Source: UBA1926 sp002337215 (GTDB lineage: Bacteria > Planctomycetota > Phycisphaerae > Phycisphaerales > UBA1924). From it: DNA of 64,000 nt. This document shows, one piece after another, positions 19,606 through 28,839 of the stretch (the stretch's first letter is position 1; every line of letters starts with the position of its first letter). The position numbers were made by a program, and so were the translations under genes. A model generated the notes under the pieces. It was not told where the DNA came from. It worked only from the letters and a program-made list of their open reading frames with translations, and did no database searches. The stretch covers positions 159,919-223,918 of the forward strand of contig CAXBAF010000003.1 of NCBI GenBank assembly GCA_963973795.1, given 5' to 3'.

Positions 19606-20322
19606 ATGTTCAAGACAATCACGACCACCGCCGCTCTCGCACTCGCCGCATCCCTCGCCGCGGGCCAGAGCGCATCGATCTCCGTCGTTTCGTCCGATAG
19701 CACGGTCGCCCCGGGCGGCTCATTCACCGTCTCCCTCCAGACCACCTTCGACACCGGTGGCGCGAGCGGCGGCCTCTTCGGAGCCGCCGGCTTCTACGGC
19801 TTCGGAGGCAGCGTCTCCGCCTCCGCCGACGGCCTCTCCTCGGGCGTCCCCACGCTCAACGGCATGCTCGCCTTCGGCCCCGTCGCCGCGGGCGGCTCGG
19901 GTACAAACCTCGCCACCGGCGCCGCCGGGCGAGGGCTCGCGGGCGGTATCGCCGCCGATCCGGGCGACCTCATGACCTTCACGGTTGATGTCGCCGGTGA
20001 CGCCGACTCGGGCGACATCGATCTCTCCTTCGAGGGCGCCGTCGTCCTCGTCGAGGGTGACTCGCTCGTGACCTACTCCACCAACCCAGGCCCCAATCAG
20101 CAGATGCTGTCGGTCACCGGCACCACCATCACGATCGGCGCCGGCGGCTGCAACGTCTCCGACATCGCGATGCCCTTCGGCGTCCTCGACCTGGGCGACA
20201 TCGGCGCCTTCGTCGGAGGATTCACCGCCCAGCAGCCCATCGCCGATCTCGACGGCAACGGCATCTACGACCTCGCCGACATCGGCCTGTTCGTGAGCAA
20301 CTTCACCGCCGGCTGCCCGTAA
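19606..20322 (+). CDS. Secreted protein with GC-type dockerin tail (57 residues)
   Basis: 238-residue exported protein of unknown function. ATG 19606 is preferred, with AAAGGA seven bases upstream and a clean signal peptide (residues 1-20); an in-frame ATG at 19588 is less likely. The body is rich in Gly, Ser and Ala with beta-type phrases, possibly a cohesin-like or Ig-like fold (guess). Residues 181-238 are a two-unit GC-type dockerin: VLDLGDIGAFVGGF, then YDLADIGLFVSNF, ending GCP. It follows the twin-LamG gene by 65 bases on the same strand and shares its terminator, so the two are probably co-transcribed. Confidence 0.72.
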   Translation: MFKTITTTAALALAASLAAGQSASISVVSSDSTVAPGGSFTVSLQTTFDTGGASGGLFGAAGFYGFGGSVSASADGLSSGVPTLNGMLAFGPVAAGGSGTNLATGAAGRGLAGGIAADPGDLMTFTVDVAGDADSGDIDLSFEGAVVLVEGDSLVTYSTNPGPNQQMLSVTGTTITIGAGGCNVSDIAMPFGVLDLGDIGAFVGGFTAQQPIADLDGNGIYDLADIGLFVSNFTAGCP

Positions 20323-20380
20323 ACCGGCACCGTCCGCTCGGCGGACGGACCCTGACGCGGACATCGGACCAGCAATTCAT

Positions 20381-20413
20381 CACCCCGGCGGGCCAGCACC
20401 GCCGGGGTGTTTT
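20381..20413 (+). terminator. Rho-independent terminator
   Basis: A perfect 11-bp stem (20381-20391 with 20399-20409) with a seven-base loop, followed by TTTT. A smaller perfect hairpin without a T-tract (20330-20348) lies between it and the stop codon at 20322. It ends the LamG/GC-dockerin transcript. Confidence 0.9.
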
Positions 20414-20788
20414 CTGCGCGGCACGCTCAACCGAATCCGTCCGCCCTCGTCCCGCCCGCGTCCCATTCTTGTCATCGCGACAGAGCACCATCGATCTCGG
20501 GACCACCCCATCGAGAAACGCCCGGCCCAGTCCTCAACGCACGACGATTCGGCGGGTCCATCGGCACACGCCAGCAAGACCGCCAGCAAGAACACGAGCG
20601 TGTCCCGATACCCCGGACATGACTCCGAACCCTGCCGCTCCCGCGCCTCCCTCGTCCCGCTCCCGCAGCAGGCACACCCCGCATCCAGGCCCGCCGATTT
20701 GCGAGAGCCGTGGACGGTCCCTGTCGACGCGGGTGGTGATCCTGTCAGCAGGCATCACGCCCTGCGTGCCGAAGACCGGGGCCCAATG
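20414..20788. other. Intergenic, no gene supported
   Basis: Between the terminators of two convergent genes. Several short open frames exist on both strands, but their codon composition is uneven and none has a ribosome site or recognisable product. I see no RNA gene and no repeat. Confidence 0.5.
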
Positions 20789-20820
20789 AAAAACCGCCGT
20801 CGCGTTTCCGCGACGGCGGT
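20789..20820 (-). terminator. Rho-independent terminator
   Basis: A perfect 12-bp stem (20793-20804 with 20809-20820) and a four-base loop, followed on the minus strand by TTTTT. It ends the gene at 20868-22274. Confidence 0.92.
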
Positions 20821-20867
20821 CATTGATTGAGAACGGCGCCGCTCAGCGAGCGGGCCGGTTCAGATCA

Positions 20868-22274
20868 TTACGGGCAGCCACCCGTGAACTCGGTCACGAA
20901 CAGGCCGATGTCGCCGAGGTCCCAGACCCCGAACGGCGCCGCGATGTCCGCGATCGGCTGCTGACCGGTGAACCCGGCCACGAAGGCGCCGATGTCGCCC
21001 AGGTCAAGCACGTCGAACGGCTCGGCCAGGTCGGCCGCGTTGCACGGGCCGCCCATGGCGGGCACGCTCGAGTAGGTCACCGTGCCGAGCGCCGCCGCAT
21101 CGCCGGGCCACACGTTCGGGCCGTTGAGGGTGTAGCCCCACTGCACGACGCGGGTCGGGTCATCGATGGTGTCGAGCGAGAGCGTGAACTCGCCGGGAAC
21201 CGCCGGGATCACCGTCTCTTCGAACGTCGCGAAATTCCCCGCGAAGTCGCGGATGAAGATCGACGCCTCGTACCCCGGTGCCAGGCTGTTCTCGTGCACG
21301 TAGCCCGAGAAGGTCACCGTCTGGCCGGCCAGGCAGCCCTGGGTCGACTGGAACAGGTTCGCGTCCATGATCTTGTTGCCCACGGAGCCCGGGCCGCCGT
21401 TCCCGCCGATGTACCAGAAATCGCTCGGGTCCTCGACCTCGGCCGGCGCCATGGTGACGCTCGGCACGCCGTCGTCGAACGAGGCCTGCAGGTCCGGGAT
21501 GCCCCAGGCGCTGCCGAACGCGGGGGTGACCCCGTCGAGTTCGAGCACGTTCATGAAGCCCTCGTAGGGGGCGGTCGAATCGGCGACGTCCTTGTTCGGA
21601 TCGTCCTCGCCCGGATCACAGACCGGGCCGCCGTCCTCGACTTCGATCAGCGACGCCGAGTCCCAGAACAGCGAACCCTCATCATCGCCAAACTGGATGA
21701 ACAGGCAGAAGACGTTGATCTTCTCGGTCCCGGCGGGGGCCAGGCCGTCAAGGCTCACCGTGAGCCACTGATCAAACGGATCGACGTCCGCCGAGAACAC
21801 GGTCGCCTCGGGCTGCGACAGCTGATCGCCGTTCGCGTCCTGGAACTGCATCAGCAGCAGGGGAAGGTGGCCGAAGCTCCCGTTCATGTCCGGGTCCCCG
21901 AAGTCGAGCGGCGCGAGCGGATCGGTCGAGAGGCTCTGCACGCTCACGGTCGCGCGGAACGCCTTGCCACCGGCGTTCGGAACGTCCACGATCTGGAACG
22001 CGCCCGAGTCGCTCTGCACGCCGGGGCCGAAGAAGCCGCCGAACATCAACGCGCTGAAGTTGCCGTCGAGCGGCGCCGGCGCGAACGGATCGACCATGCT
22101 CTCCTCAGCCTGCGACACGTTGCCAAACGTCTCCCAGTTCGCGAACGCGCCCTCGCCGAGCAGCGGGTTGCCCGGCTCCTCAAAGCTCGCGTTCTGAAGC
22201 AGGTTGACAGGCGAACCGGCCGTCGCGGCAAGCGCGAACGCCGAAAGTCCAAAGATCGTCGCTGCAGTCTTCAT
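20868..22274 (-). CDS. Two-domain secreted protein with GC-type dockerin tail
   Basis: 468-residue exported protein; residues 1-19 are a signal peptide. The first half (about 22-215) resembles a carbohydrate-binding-like beta sandwich (NLLQNASFEEPGNP opening, WDSASLIEV closing). The second half (about 235-405) closely matches almost the whole mature protein encoded at 30158-30826: GFMNV.ELDG, GWGIPDL or AWGIPDL, GNKIM.ANL.Q and RVVQWG occur in the same order. Residues 411-468 are a two-unit GC-type dockerin. The paralogue ends instead in a PEP-CTERM-like tail, so the same domain is delivered by two sorting tags. Function unknown; surface display is inferred. Confidence 0.75.
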   Translation of the reverse strand: MKTAATIFGLSAFALAATAGSPVNLLQNASFEEPGNPLLGEGAFANWETFGNVSQAEESMVDPFAPAPLDGNFSALMFGGFFGPGVQSDSGAFQIVDVPNAGGKAFRATVSVQSLSTDPLAPLDFGDPDMNGSFGHLPLLLMQFQDANGDQLSQPEATVFSADVDPFDQWLTVSLDGLAPAGTEKINVFCLFIQFGDDEGSLFWDSASLIEVEDGGPVCDPGEDDPNKDVADSTAPYEGFMNVLELDGVTPAFGSAWGIPDLQASFDDGVPSVTMAPAEVEDPSDFWYIGGNGGPGSVGNKIMDANLFQSTQGCLAGQTVTFSGYVHENSLAPGYEASIFIRDFAGNFATFEETVIPAVPGEFTLSLDTIDDPTRVVQWGYTLNGPNVWPGDAAALGTVTYSSVPAMGGPCNAADLAEPFDVLDLGDIGAFVAGFTGQQPIADIAAPFGVWDLGDIGLFVTEFTGGCP

Positions 22275-22814
22275 CCCAGGTCTCCTTCGTGGGAAATTTC
22301 GAACCGTTTTCCCGGTTCAGCGCCCCCCAAAAGCGGCGTTGAACCAACTCATGCACTCCAGATCCGGCCCCGATCGACAGAAGATCGCGAGCCGAGATAC
22401 TCCCGAAAACACCCGAAAGGACGCTTTCGACGCCATCAAATCCCGGATTCAGGTGCCGATGTGGGCTGAACAGCCAAGCAGGGCACCACCCGAACAGGGA
22501 TATAGGGCAATATCCACGAATCAGTATCCCTGATCTGGCGCAGATCGCAACTGTTCCGGTACAGTTTCAGGAAAATTTCCTCTCGGCAATCCCCCGTCGA
22601 ACCGGCAGAGTCCTCCCGACCGGAACGACGCAGACGCCAGAAAACCCCGGACAATCGGAACTTCTCACCTGAATGTCCGGTACAGCACTTGATTCATCGT
22701 GTCGGAACTGTTACAACACTATCGTGGGCCGTTCGGGCGGCTCGCAGCACAACCAGGCGAGACCGGGCTTGCCCCGCACCACGCCGCAATATCGAAAAGC
22801 AGGAGGCCACTGGG
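22275..22814. other. Divergent intergenic region with inverted repeats
   Basis: 540 bases between divergent genes, with no convincing gene. Near the minus-strand gene an inverted repeat GAACC-N8-GGTTC is visible (around 22300-22320). CGGAACAGTTGCG is present on the minus strand at 22546-22558, and CGGAACTGTTACA at 22703-22715 on the plus strand; a near-identical copy occurs upstream of the gene at 30158. A promoter candidate is listed separately. Confidence 0.5.
22689..22717 (+). promoter_or_regulatory. Possible promoter of pseudopilin gene
   Basis: TTGATT (22689-22694) and TACAAC (22712-22717) with a 17-base spacer, 98 bases before the pseudopilin start. The -10 box overlaps the repeated motif CGGAACTGTTACA (22703-22715), which could be a regulator site. 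Prediction only. Confidence 0.35.
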
Positions 22815-23885
22815 ATGGCACAGAACCCCTTCCGTCGCGAGCAGACCAGCCGTGATCCGCGCCACGCGTTCACCCTTATTGAATTGCTCGTGGTCATCGC
22901 GATCATCGCCCTGCTGATCGGCATCCTTCTCCCCGCACTCGGCAAGGCCCGAGAATCCGCGCAGGCGATGGTCTGCTCGTCCAACATGCGGCAGATCGGC
23001 ATCCTCACCGCGCTCTATTCAAACGACAACAACGATCAGATCTGGCCGAGCCAGTTCCAGGGCACCAACCGGACCGCACGGACACCCGACGCCGATTCCA
23101 TCGTCTACGCCAACTGGGGGTTCCGTCTTTCGGGCAACGGCCCGGCCGACGTTCTCCGCGAAGCCGACGACTTCGGTCTCGTCGCCGAATACGCGGGCGA
23201 GGTCGATGAGATCGCCGAATGCCCCAACAACCAGCGTCTCGCCGCGGGTGGCATCACAGAGACCAACCAGTTCACGCTGTCCGAGATATTCAAAGATGAG
23301 CTCCAGCGGCGCGGCGCCGATCTTGCCTTCGATTACACCATGCTCACCGGCGCCGGCGGGGCCCGCAGCGATCTCCGCCTCGACGTCATCCAGGTGGGCG
23401 GCCCGGTCGGGTACGGCACGCAATGGGATTTCCAGGATATGGAGACCCTCCTCGAAACACCGATGTCCGCCGACGGCGGCGCCCGCCGTCTCCGCAACCT
23501 GCCCATCTTCGTCGAAGAAGATGTCATCTCGAACACGCACTACCAGGACGGCCGCGCAGGCGAGAAGGACTCCCTCACCGACCGCCACGGCGGCAAGGGC
23601 TTCTGGGTCTACCTCGATCTCTCCATCGAACGCACCGATCCCTTCGTCAACATCCCGGGTGGCACCGCCACCCTCGAGCAACGCAACGCCTTCGAGGTCG
23701 GCTTCAACTTCGCGGGCATCGCCGTCCGCCGGGGCCAGGGTCAGGCCAGCGGCTACATCAGCCAGACCGCCGTTGAGAGCATCAACTGGAGCGCACCGCT
23801 CCCGCCGAACCTCAACGAACTGGGCTTTGCCAACCGCTACGGCTGGATCAACGATCCCCGCCTCCCCGACGGCTCTCGCCCGTAA
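22815..23885 (+). CDS. Pseudopilin-like protein
   Basis: 356-residue relative of the pseudopilin at 16225. The prepilin head reads RHAFTLIELLVV followed by the same hydrophobic helix and LLPALGKARE, so the residue before the cleavage point is Ala instead of the more common Gly. AGGAGG at 22801-22806 is eight bases before ATG 22815; the frame is open further upstream but without such a site. The secreted part includes DRHGGKGFWVYLD, comparable to the H-x-DG region of planctomycete pseudopilins. It precedes the GH3 gene but has its own terminator. Membrane-anchored or exported by a type II secretion-like system; role unknown. Confidence 0.78.
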   Translation: MAQNPFRREQTSRDPRHAFTLIELLVVIAIIALLIGILLPALGKARESAQAMVCSSNMRQIGILTALYSNDNNDQIWPSQFQGTNRTARTPDADSIVYANWGFRLSGNGPADVLREADDFGLVAEYAGEVDEIAECPNNQRLAAGGITETNQFTLSEIFKDELQRRGADLAFDYTMLTGAGGARSDLRLDVIQVGGPVGYGTQWDFQDMETLLETPMSADGGARRLRNLPIFVEEDVISNTHYQDGRAGEKDSLTDRHGGKGFWVYLDLSIERTDPFVNIPGGTATLEQRNAFEVGFNFAGIAVRRGQGQASGYISQTAVESINWSAPLPPNLNELGFANRYGWINDPRLPDGSRP

Positions 23886-23900
23886 CCCGATGCACCACAC

Positions 23901-23935
23901 CAGAGGTCGGGCCACACACCCGGCCTCTGTCTTTT
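23901..23935 (+). terminator. Rho-independent terminator
   Basis: An 11-bp stem with one G-U pair (23901-23911 with 23919-23929), a seven-base loop and a TCTTTT tail, 16 bases after the pseudopilin stop. Confidence 0.85.
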
Positions 23936-24028
23936 CGTCGTGATTCTTACCGTGTCACCTGTCCGATGACACCGCGCGTCGCGTCCGTGCGACACGCTGC
24001 ACCGCAACTTCCAACAGGAGCACGCTCC

Positions 24029-26302
24029 ATGCGCAGGCACCTGCTCACAGCCGCCACCGCCGGAACGCTCTTCGCCGCGTCGGCCCCCGCCGGCTCGCTC
24101 ACTGCTGCCGACATCGACCGCCTCCTCAGCGAGATGACCGTCGCCGAGAAGGCCGGGCAGATGACCCAGCTCAACATCTCCGTCATCATCGACGGCGAGG
24201 AAACCCCGGGCTCCCCCTTCACCATCAACGACGACAAGCTCCGAGACATCGTCGTCACGCACGGCGTCGGCTCGCTCTTCGGCGTCTGGCACGGTGCTCT
24301 CCCGCTCGACCGCTGGCGCGGCATGGTCACCCAGATCCAGGACCTCGCCACCCAGGAGACGCGTCTGGGCATCCCCGTCGTCTTCGCCGACGATTCCGTC
24401 CACGGCGCCAACTACCTCCTCGAGGGCACGATCCTTCCCCACAACCTCAACCTGGGCGCGACGTGGAACCCCGAACTCGCCCGCCTCTCGGGCGAGGTCA
24501 CCGCCAAAGAGACCCGCGCCAAGGCGACCCACTGGACATTCGCGCCCGTCGCCGACCTCGCCCGCGAGCCCCGCTGGTCCCGCGTCTTCGAGTCCTTCGG
24601 CGAAGACCCGCTCCTGACCTCCGTCATGGCGTCGTCGGTCGTTGAAGGTCTGCAGGGCGACACGCTCGCGAGCGACAACACCGTCGCCGCGACCGCCAAG
24701 CACTTCCTGGGCTATTCGACGCCCAAGTCGGGCCGCGACCGCACCCCGGTCTACATGTCCCGAGGCGAGCTCGTCGACACGCACCTGCCCTCCTTCCGCG
24801 CCGTCTTCGACGCCGGCGCCGCGACGACCATGATCAACTCGGGCGAGATCAACGGCCTCCCCGTCCACGCCAACCCCGACATCCTCATCGACCTCCTCCG
24901 GGGCGAGCTGGGCTTCGAGGGCGTCGCCGTGACCGACTGGGAAGACATCAACAAGCTCGTCACCGTCCACCGCGTCGCGCCCGACAAGAAGGAAGCCGCG
25001 CGGATGGCGATCGAGGCCGGCATCGACATGTCGATGGTCGCCCAGTCCACCGACTTCGCGACCAACGTCATCGAGCTCGTCGAAGAGGGCAAGCTCAGCG
25101 AGTCCACCCTCGACCGCTCGGTCCGCCGCATCCTCAAGTTCAAGGACGACCTGGGTCTCTTCCAGAACCCGGTCGGAGGCGACAACGCCATCGCGTCTGT
25201 CGGCTCCCGCGAACACCACCGCATCTCCGCCGACGCGGCTCGCGAGTCTCTCGTCCTGCTCCGCAACAACCCGCCCAGGGCCGAGGGTGAGAACAACGAG
25301 GACGAGACCATCGCCCCCGTCCTCCCGCTCGCCGGTGACGGCAAGATCCTCGTGACGGGCCCCGCCGCCGACGACCTCCTCGCCCTCTACGGCGCGTGGT
25401 CGTACACGTGGCAGGGCCAGGTCAAAGAGTGGTACCCCGACACGCCCACGGTTGTCGACGCGATGAAGACCCAGTTCGGCGACTCCCGCATCCTCCACAA
25501 GCCGGGCACGGACTACACCGCCCCGATCGAGAACGGCATCACCGCCGCCGCCAACGCCGCCAAGTTCGCCGACACCATCGTCCTCTGCCTGGGCGAGATC
25601 GGCTCCACCGAACGGCCGGGCGACCTCGACGAGTTCAATCTCGACCGCGCCCAACTCGACCTCGCCCAGGCGATGATCGACACCGGCAAGCCCGTCGTCC
25701 TCGTGATGGTCACCAACCGCGCACGCCCGTTCGCCGAAGTCGAAGCCGGCATGAGCGCCATCGTCTGGGCGGGTGAGCCCGGCCCGCACGGCTCGACCGC
25801 GATCGCTGAACTCCTCGCGGGTGAACTCAACCCCTCAGGCCGTCTCCCGTTCTCCTACCCCCGCCACACCGGCGCCCTCGCGACCTACGACCGCAAGACC
25901 AGCGAAGGACTCGGCAACTGGTTCCAGGAAGGCGCCGTCGCCCCCCTCTTCGAGTTCGGCTCGGGTCTGTCCTACACCGACGTCGAGTACGAGCCCCTCG
26001 CCATCCAATGGAACGGCAGCGAGGCGACGATCTCCACCACCGTCAAGAACACAGGCGACCGCCCCACCAAGGAAGTGGTCCAGCTCTACGCCACCGACCT
26101 CGTCGCGAGCGTCACGCCCTACGGCAAGCGCCTCAAGGGCTTCGACAAGATCAGCCTCAAGCCCGGCCAGTCCAAGCGGGTCATGTTCAAGCTCACCAAG
26201 GATGACCTGCTCGTCACCTTCCCCGACGGCAAGCAGGTCTTCGAGCCCGGCGAGTTCCGCTTCATGATCGGCGACCAGCAGGCCCAGGCCACGCTCAACT
26301 GA
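24029..26302 (+). CDS. GH3 family beta-glucosidase, secreted
   Basis: 757-residue glycoside hydrolase, probably releasing glucose from beta-glucan oligosaccharides and so completing the action of the GH16 and GH128 enzymes. ATG 24029 has GGAG eight bases upstream and yields a signal peptide (1-22). The GH3 N-domain has FAPVADLAREPRWSR, the KHFLGY block (Lys-His at 224-225) and the nucleophile aspartate D303 in VAVTDWEDI. The C-domain carries LLRNN, GEIGSTERPGD, PGPHGSTAIAELL and a closing fibronectin III-like domain (about 650-757) typical of the longer GH3 type. No sorting tag is seen. Specificity (beta-1,3 versus beta-1,4) is not decided by sequence. Confidence 0.92.
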   Translation: MRRHLLTAATAGTLFAASAPAGSLTAADIDRLLSEMTVAEKAGQMTQLNISVIIDGEETPGSPFTINDDKLRDIVVTHGVGSLFGVWHGALPLDRWRGMVTQIQDLATQETRLGIPVVFADDSVHGANYLLEGTILPHNLNLGATWNPELARLSGEVTAKETRAKATHWTFAPVADLAREPRWSRVFESFGEDPLLTSVMASSVVEGLQGDTLASDNTVAATAKHFLGYSTPKSGRDRTPVYMSRGELVDTHLPSFRAVFDAGAATTMINSGEINGLPVHANPDILIDLLRGELGFEGVAVTDWEDINKLVTVHRVAPDKKEAARMAIEAGIDMSMVAQSTDFATNVIELVEEGKLSESTLDRSVRRILKFKDDLGLFQNPVGGDNAIASVGSREHHRISADAARESLVLLRNNPPRAEGENNEDETIAPVLPLAGDGKILVTGPAADDLLALYGAWSYTWQGQVKEWYPDTPTVVDAMKTQFGDSRILHKPGTDYTAPIENGITAAANAAKFADTIVLCLGEIGSTERPGDLDEFNLDRAQLDLAQAMIDTGKPVVLVMVTNRARPFAEVEAGMSAIVWAGEPGPHGSTAIAELLAGELNPSGRLPFSYPRHTGALATYDRKTSEGLGNWFQEGAVAPLFEFGSGLSYTDVEYEPLAIQWNGSEATISTTVKNTGDRPTKEVVQLYATDLVASVTPYGKRLKGFDKISLKPGQSKRVMFKLTKDDLLVTFPDGKQVFEPGEFRFMIGDQQAQATLN

Positions 26303-26377
26303 GCCTCGTCAACGCGTGGTCTCAACAAGACGCTCCAGCCGGGTCCGTGCCCCGAACCGGACCTGGCCGAGTAGAAG

Positions 26378-26401
26378 CCCGGACGAATGTCCGGGTTTCT
26401 T
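26378..26401 (+). terminator. Rho-independent terminator
   Basis: A stem CCCGGAC/GTCCGGG (26378-26384 with 26389-26395) with a four-base loop and a TTTCTTTC tail, 75 bases after the GH3 stop. Confidence 0.85.
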
Positions 26402-26504
26402 TCTGCGCACCCGGACCATCGAAACCCATCTCAAGAGAGGGCTCTTGCTCCCCAGCACCCGTGGTAGCCTCGTTCCAGACGAACGCCGATGAGAGGACCC
26501 CGCC

Positions 26505-28115
26505 ATGCCGTCCAGCCAACCCACCACCCAGCCGACCCGTCTGGCAACGATCCGCACCGCAGCACTCCTCACCCTCGTTGCCATCCCAGCATCGACCGTC
26601 CGCGCCGATTGGCCCACGACCCCGGACGACTCCATCACACTCGGCATCGCCGAGGCCACGTTCTTCGGCAGCCGGCAGACCCTCGCCGTCATCGAGACCG
26701 ACGCCGAAACCAACACATGGATCGCCTGGCAGCAGTCCTACTGCGGCGGCTTCGATGAAGGCGTCGTCCGGCTCAACCGCATCGACCGCGATGGCACACT
26801 CTTCAACGAGACCGGCGCCGCCGTGCAGCCCGATCCCACGTGCGGATTCGTCGTGCCGCCCTTGCTCGTCCCAACTGGCAACGCCGTCGCCGTCACCCGA
26901 GGCCTGAGCGATCTCAGCCAGGACGCCCTCAACGCGTACGAGCAGAATGCCGCGCCCATCTGGGGCCCGGGGTTCACCACCGATTCACCCGTCGCCATCC
27001 AGCACCTCGCCGCCCTGCCATCGGGCGATCTCATCGCCGCGTCCATCGATGGGCCGAGCATCCGCCTCGACCGCCTCAACGCCCAGGGTTCACCGGTCTG
27101 GGACACCCCGACCATCCTCGCTTCACCGAGCGGTTCCAACTTCGCAATCCGCGCGATCGTCCCGCTCAACACCGCACGCCCCGACGACGGCTTCTATCTC
27201 GTATGGGACAGTCCCCTCGCCTACACACGCCAAGCCTTTATCCAACGCATCGACACGAACGGCCAACCCGTCTGGGCACAACCCATCAACCCGATGCCGG
27301 CCCCGCCAACCGACGGCATCTCGCGCCACACGCCCCCCGTCGCCATCGCCACCACACACGGCCGACTCCTCTACGTCTGGACCAAGGGCTTCGAGACCGC
27401 GACGACCCCAGCCCCCATCCGCTACCAGATCGTCAACCCCGACGCTTCGCTCGCCTTCCCCATCGAGGGCGCCCGCCTCACCGACACTCCCGAACGGCAG
27501 TTCGACCCCATCGTCCGCCGCGACGGATCAACGGGTGAGTTCAGCATCGTCTTCCGCGCGGGCCTGTTCGATGGCCAATCCCTCAGAGCCCAACGCCTCG
27601 ACGCGGACGGCCTCCGCCTCTTCAGCGAACACGGCGTCGACATCACCCCCATCCCCCTCGCATCCCCCTTCGAAGCGGGCCTCATCCAGGGAGAGCTCCA
27701 CACCCTCTCGCTCGCCACCACGAGCGAAGCGGAAACGACCCTCAACGCCCATCAGGTCACCGACACCCAATCCATCCGCGGCCCCTGGCCCGTCGCCCGC
27801 ACCGGTTCGGTCTTCTCCATCGCCGCCGCCGAGGTGAGCCAGGGCCTCATCGTCACCTGGCAGCAGGACGGCCCCGAACTGCAAGACACGCTCCACGCCG
27901 CACGTCTCAACCCCGCAGGCCGCCTCGGCGCGGGCCAGTGCAACCACGCCGACATCTCCGCGCCCTACTACGTCCTCGATCTGTCCGACATCCAGTCCTT
28001 CATCCCGGCATTCCTGAACGACGACCCGGCCGCCGATTTCGCAGACCCCTCGGGCATCCTCGACCTCGCCGACGTCACCGCCTTCGTCAGCGCGTTCAAC
28101 GCCGGCTGCTTCTGA
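26505..28115 (+). CDS. Secreted protein with GC-type dockerin tail (58 residues)
   Basis: 536-residue exported protein. GAGAGGA is seven bases before the ATG. A signal segment (about 17-34, ending STVRA) precedes a body with recurring strands of the form WIAWQQ, FYLVWDS, LLYVWTK, IVTWQQD spaced about 60-90 residues apart, which suggests a beta-propeller-like repeat fold (inference). Residues 479-536 form a two-unit GC-type dockerin (YVLDLSDIQSFIPAF, ILDLADVTAFVSAF, ending GCF). No catalytic motif recognised. It stands alone between two terminators. Confidence 0.7.
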   Translation: MPSSQPTTQPTRLATIRTAALLTLVAIPASTVRADWPTTPDDSITLGIAEATFFGSRQTLAVIETDAETNTWIAWQQSYCGGFDEGVVRLNRIDRDGTLFNETGAAVQPDPTCGFVVPPLLVPTGNAVAVTRGLSDLSQDALNAYEQNAAPIWGPGFTTDSPVAIQHLAALPSGDLIAASIDGPSIRLDRLNAQGSPVWDTPTILASPSGSNFAIRAIVPLNTARPDDGFYLVWDSPLAYTRQAFIQRIDTNGQPVWAQPINPMPAPPTDGISRHTPPVAIATTHGRLLYVWTKGFETATTPAPIRYQIVNPDASLAFPIEGARLTDTPERQFDPIVRRDGSTGEFSIVFRAGLFDGQSLRAQRLDADGLRLFSEHGVDITPIPLASPFEAGLIQGELHTLSLATTSEAETTLNAHQVTDTQSIRGPWPVARTGSVFSIAAAEVSQGLIVTWQQDGPELQDTLHAARLNPAGRLGAGQCNHADISAPYYVLDLSDIQSFIPAFLNDDPAADFADPSGILDLADVTAFVSAFNAGCF

Positions 28116-28141
28116 ACCAACACCCACACCCGATCCAACGC

Positions 28142-28167
28142 CCCCCCGTAAGTGCGCGGGGGGTTTT
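28142..28167 (+). terminator. Rho-independent terminator
   Basis: CCCCCCG (28142-28148) pairs with CGGGGGG (28157-28163) around an eight-base loop and is followed by TTTT, shortly after the stop codon at 28115. Confidence 0.85.
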
Positions 28168-28211
28168 CGATTCACGCGAACCGGGGTACGCTCAGCCGAC
28201 GGAGACGAACC

Positions 28212-28829
28212 ATGCCGACCAAAGCATCCATCGCAACCGTCGACGAATACATCGCGGCCCGTTGCCAGGAGCGCCCCGAACACGCCGACGCCCTCGCCAA
28301 ACTCCGCCGCGCCGTCCACATCAAGCCACTCAAGGAAACCATCAAGTGGGGCGCACCCTGCTACACGCACAACGGCAAAAACGTCGTCGGCATCGCCGCC
28401 TTCAAGGCCTATGTCGGCCTCTGGTTCCACCAGGGCGCGCTCCTCAAAGACCCCGCCAACGTCCTCGTCAACGCGGGCGAGGGCAAGACGAAAGCCCTCC
28501 GCCAATGGCGCTTCGAGAAGGCGAGCGATATCAAGTCCGCCGCCGTCCGCGACTACGTCAAAGAAGCCATCCAACTCGCCGAGGACGGCAAGGAGATCAA
28601 GCCGAGTCGCAGCGAGCCGGTCAAGATCCCACCAGAACTCACCGCGGCGTTCAAGGCCGACCCCGCGCTCAAGTCGGCCTTCGACGCCCTCACCCCCGGC
28701 AAGCGACGCGACTACGCGAATCACATCGCCGAAGCGAAGCGTGACACCACCAGGCAATCCCGCCTCGAAAAGATCATCCCCATGATCAAGAAGGGCGGGG
28801 GCCTCCACGACAAGTACCGCAACTGCTGA
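28212..28829 (+). CDS. DUF1801/YdeI-like protein
   Basis: 205-residue soluble protein. Residues about 15-120 match the DUF1801 (YdhG-like) fold with IKWGAPCYTHNGKNVVGIAAFKAYVGLWFHQG in pieces, and the C-terminal part (about 135-200) has the YdeI/OmpD-associated signature ALTPGKRRDYANHIAEAK followed by RLEKIIPMI. GGAG is present seven bases before ATG 28212. The family has no settled biochemical role. Its codon use is like that of its neighbours, and it stands between two secreted-protein genes without obvious functional link. Confidence 0.8.
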   Translation: MPTKASIATVDEYIAARCQERPEHADALAKLRRAVHIKPLKETIKWGAPCYTHNGKNVVGIAAFKAYVGLWFHQGALLKDPANVLVNAGEGKTKALRQWRFEKASDIKSAAVRDYVKEAIQLAEDGKEIKPSRSEPVKIPPELTAAFKADPALKSAFDALTPGKRRDYANHIAEAKRDTTRQSRLEKIIPMIKKGGGLHDKYRNC

Positions 28830-28839
28830 GCCGCCGCCG

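Noticed and set aside
20380..20595. Small minus-strand gene starting MFLLAVLLACADG
   Set aside because: The hydrophobic start is attractive, but its end runs into the terminator stem at 20381-20409, composition degrades after 25 residues and no ribosome site is present.
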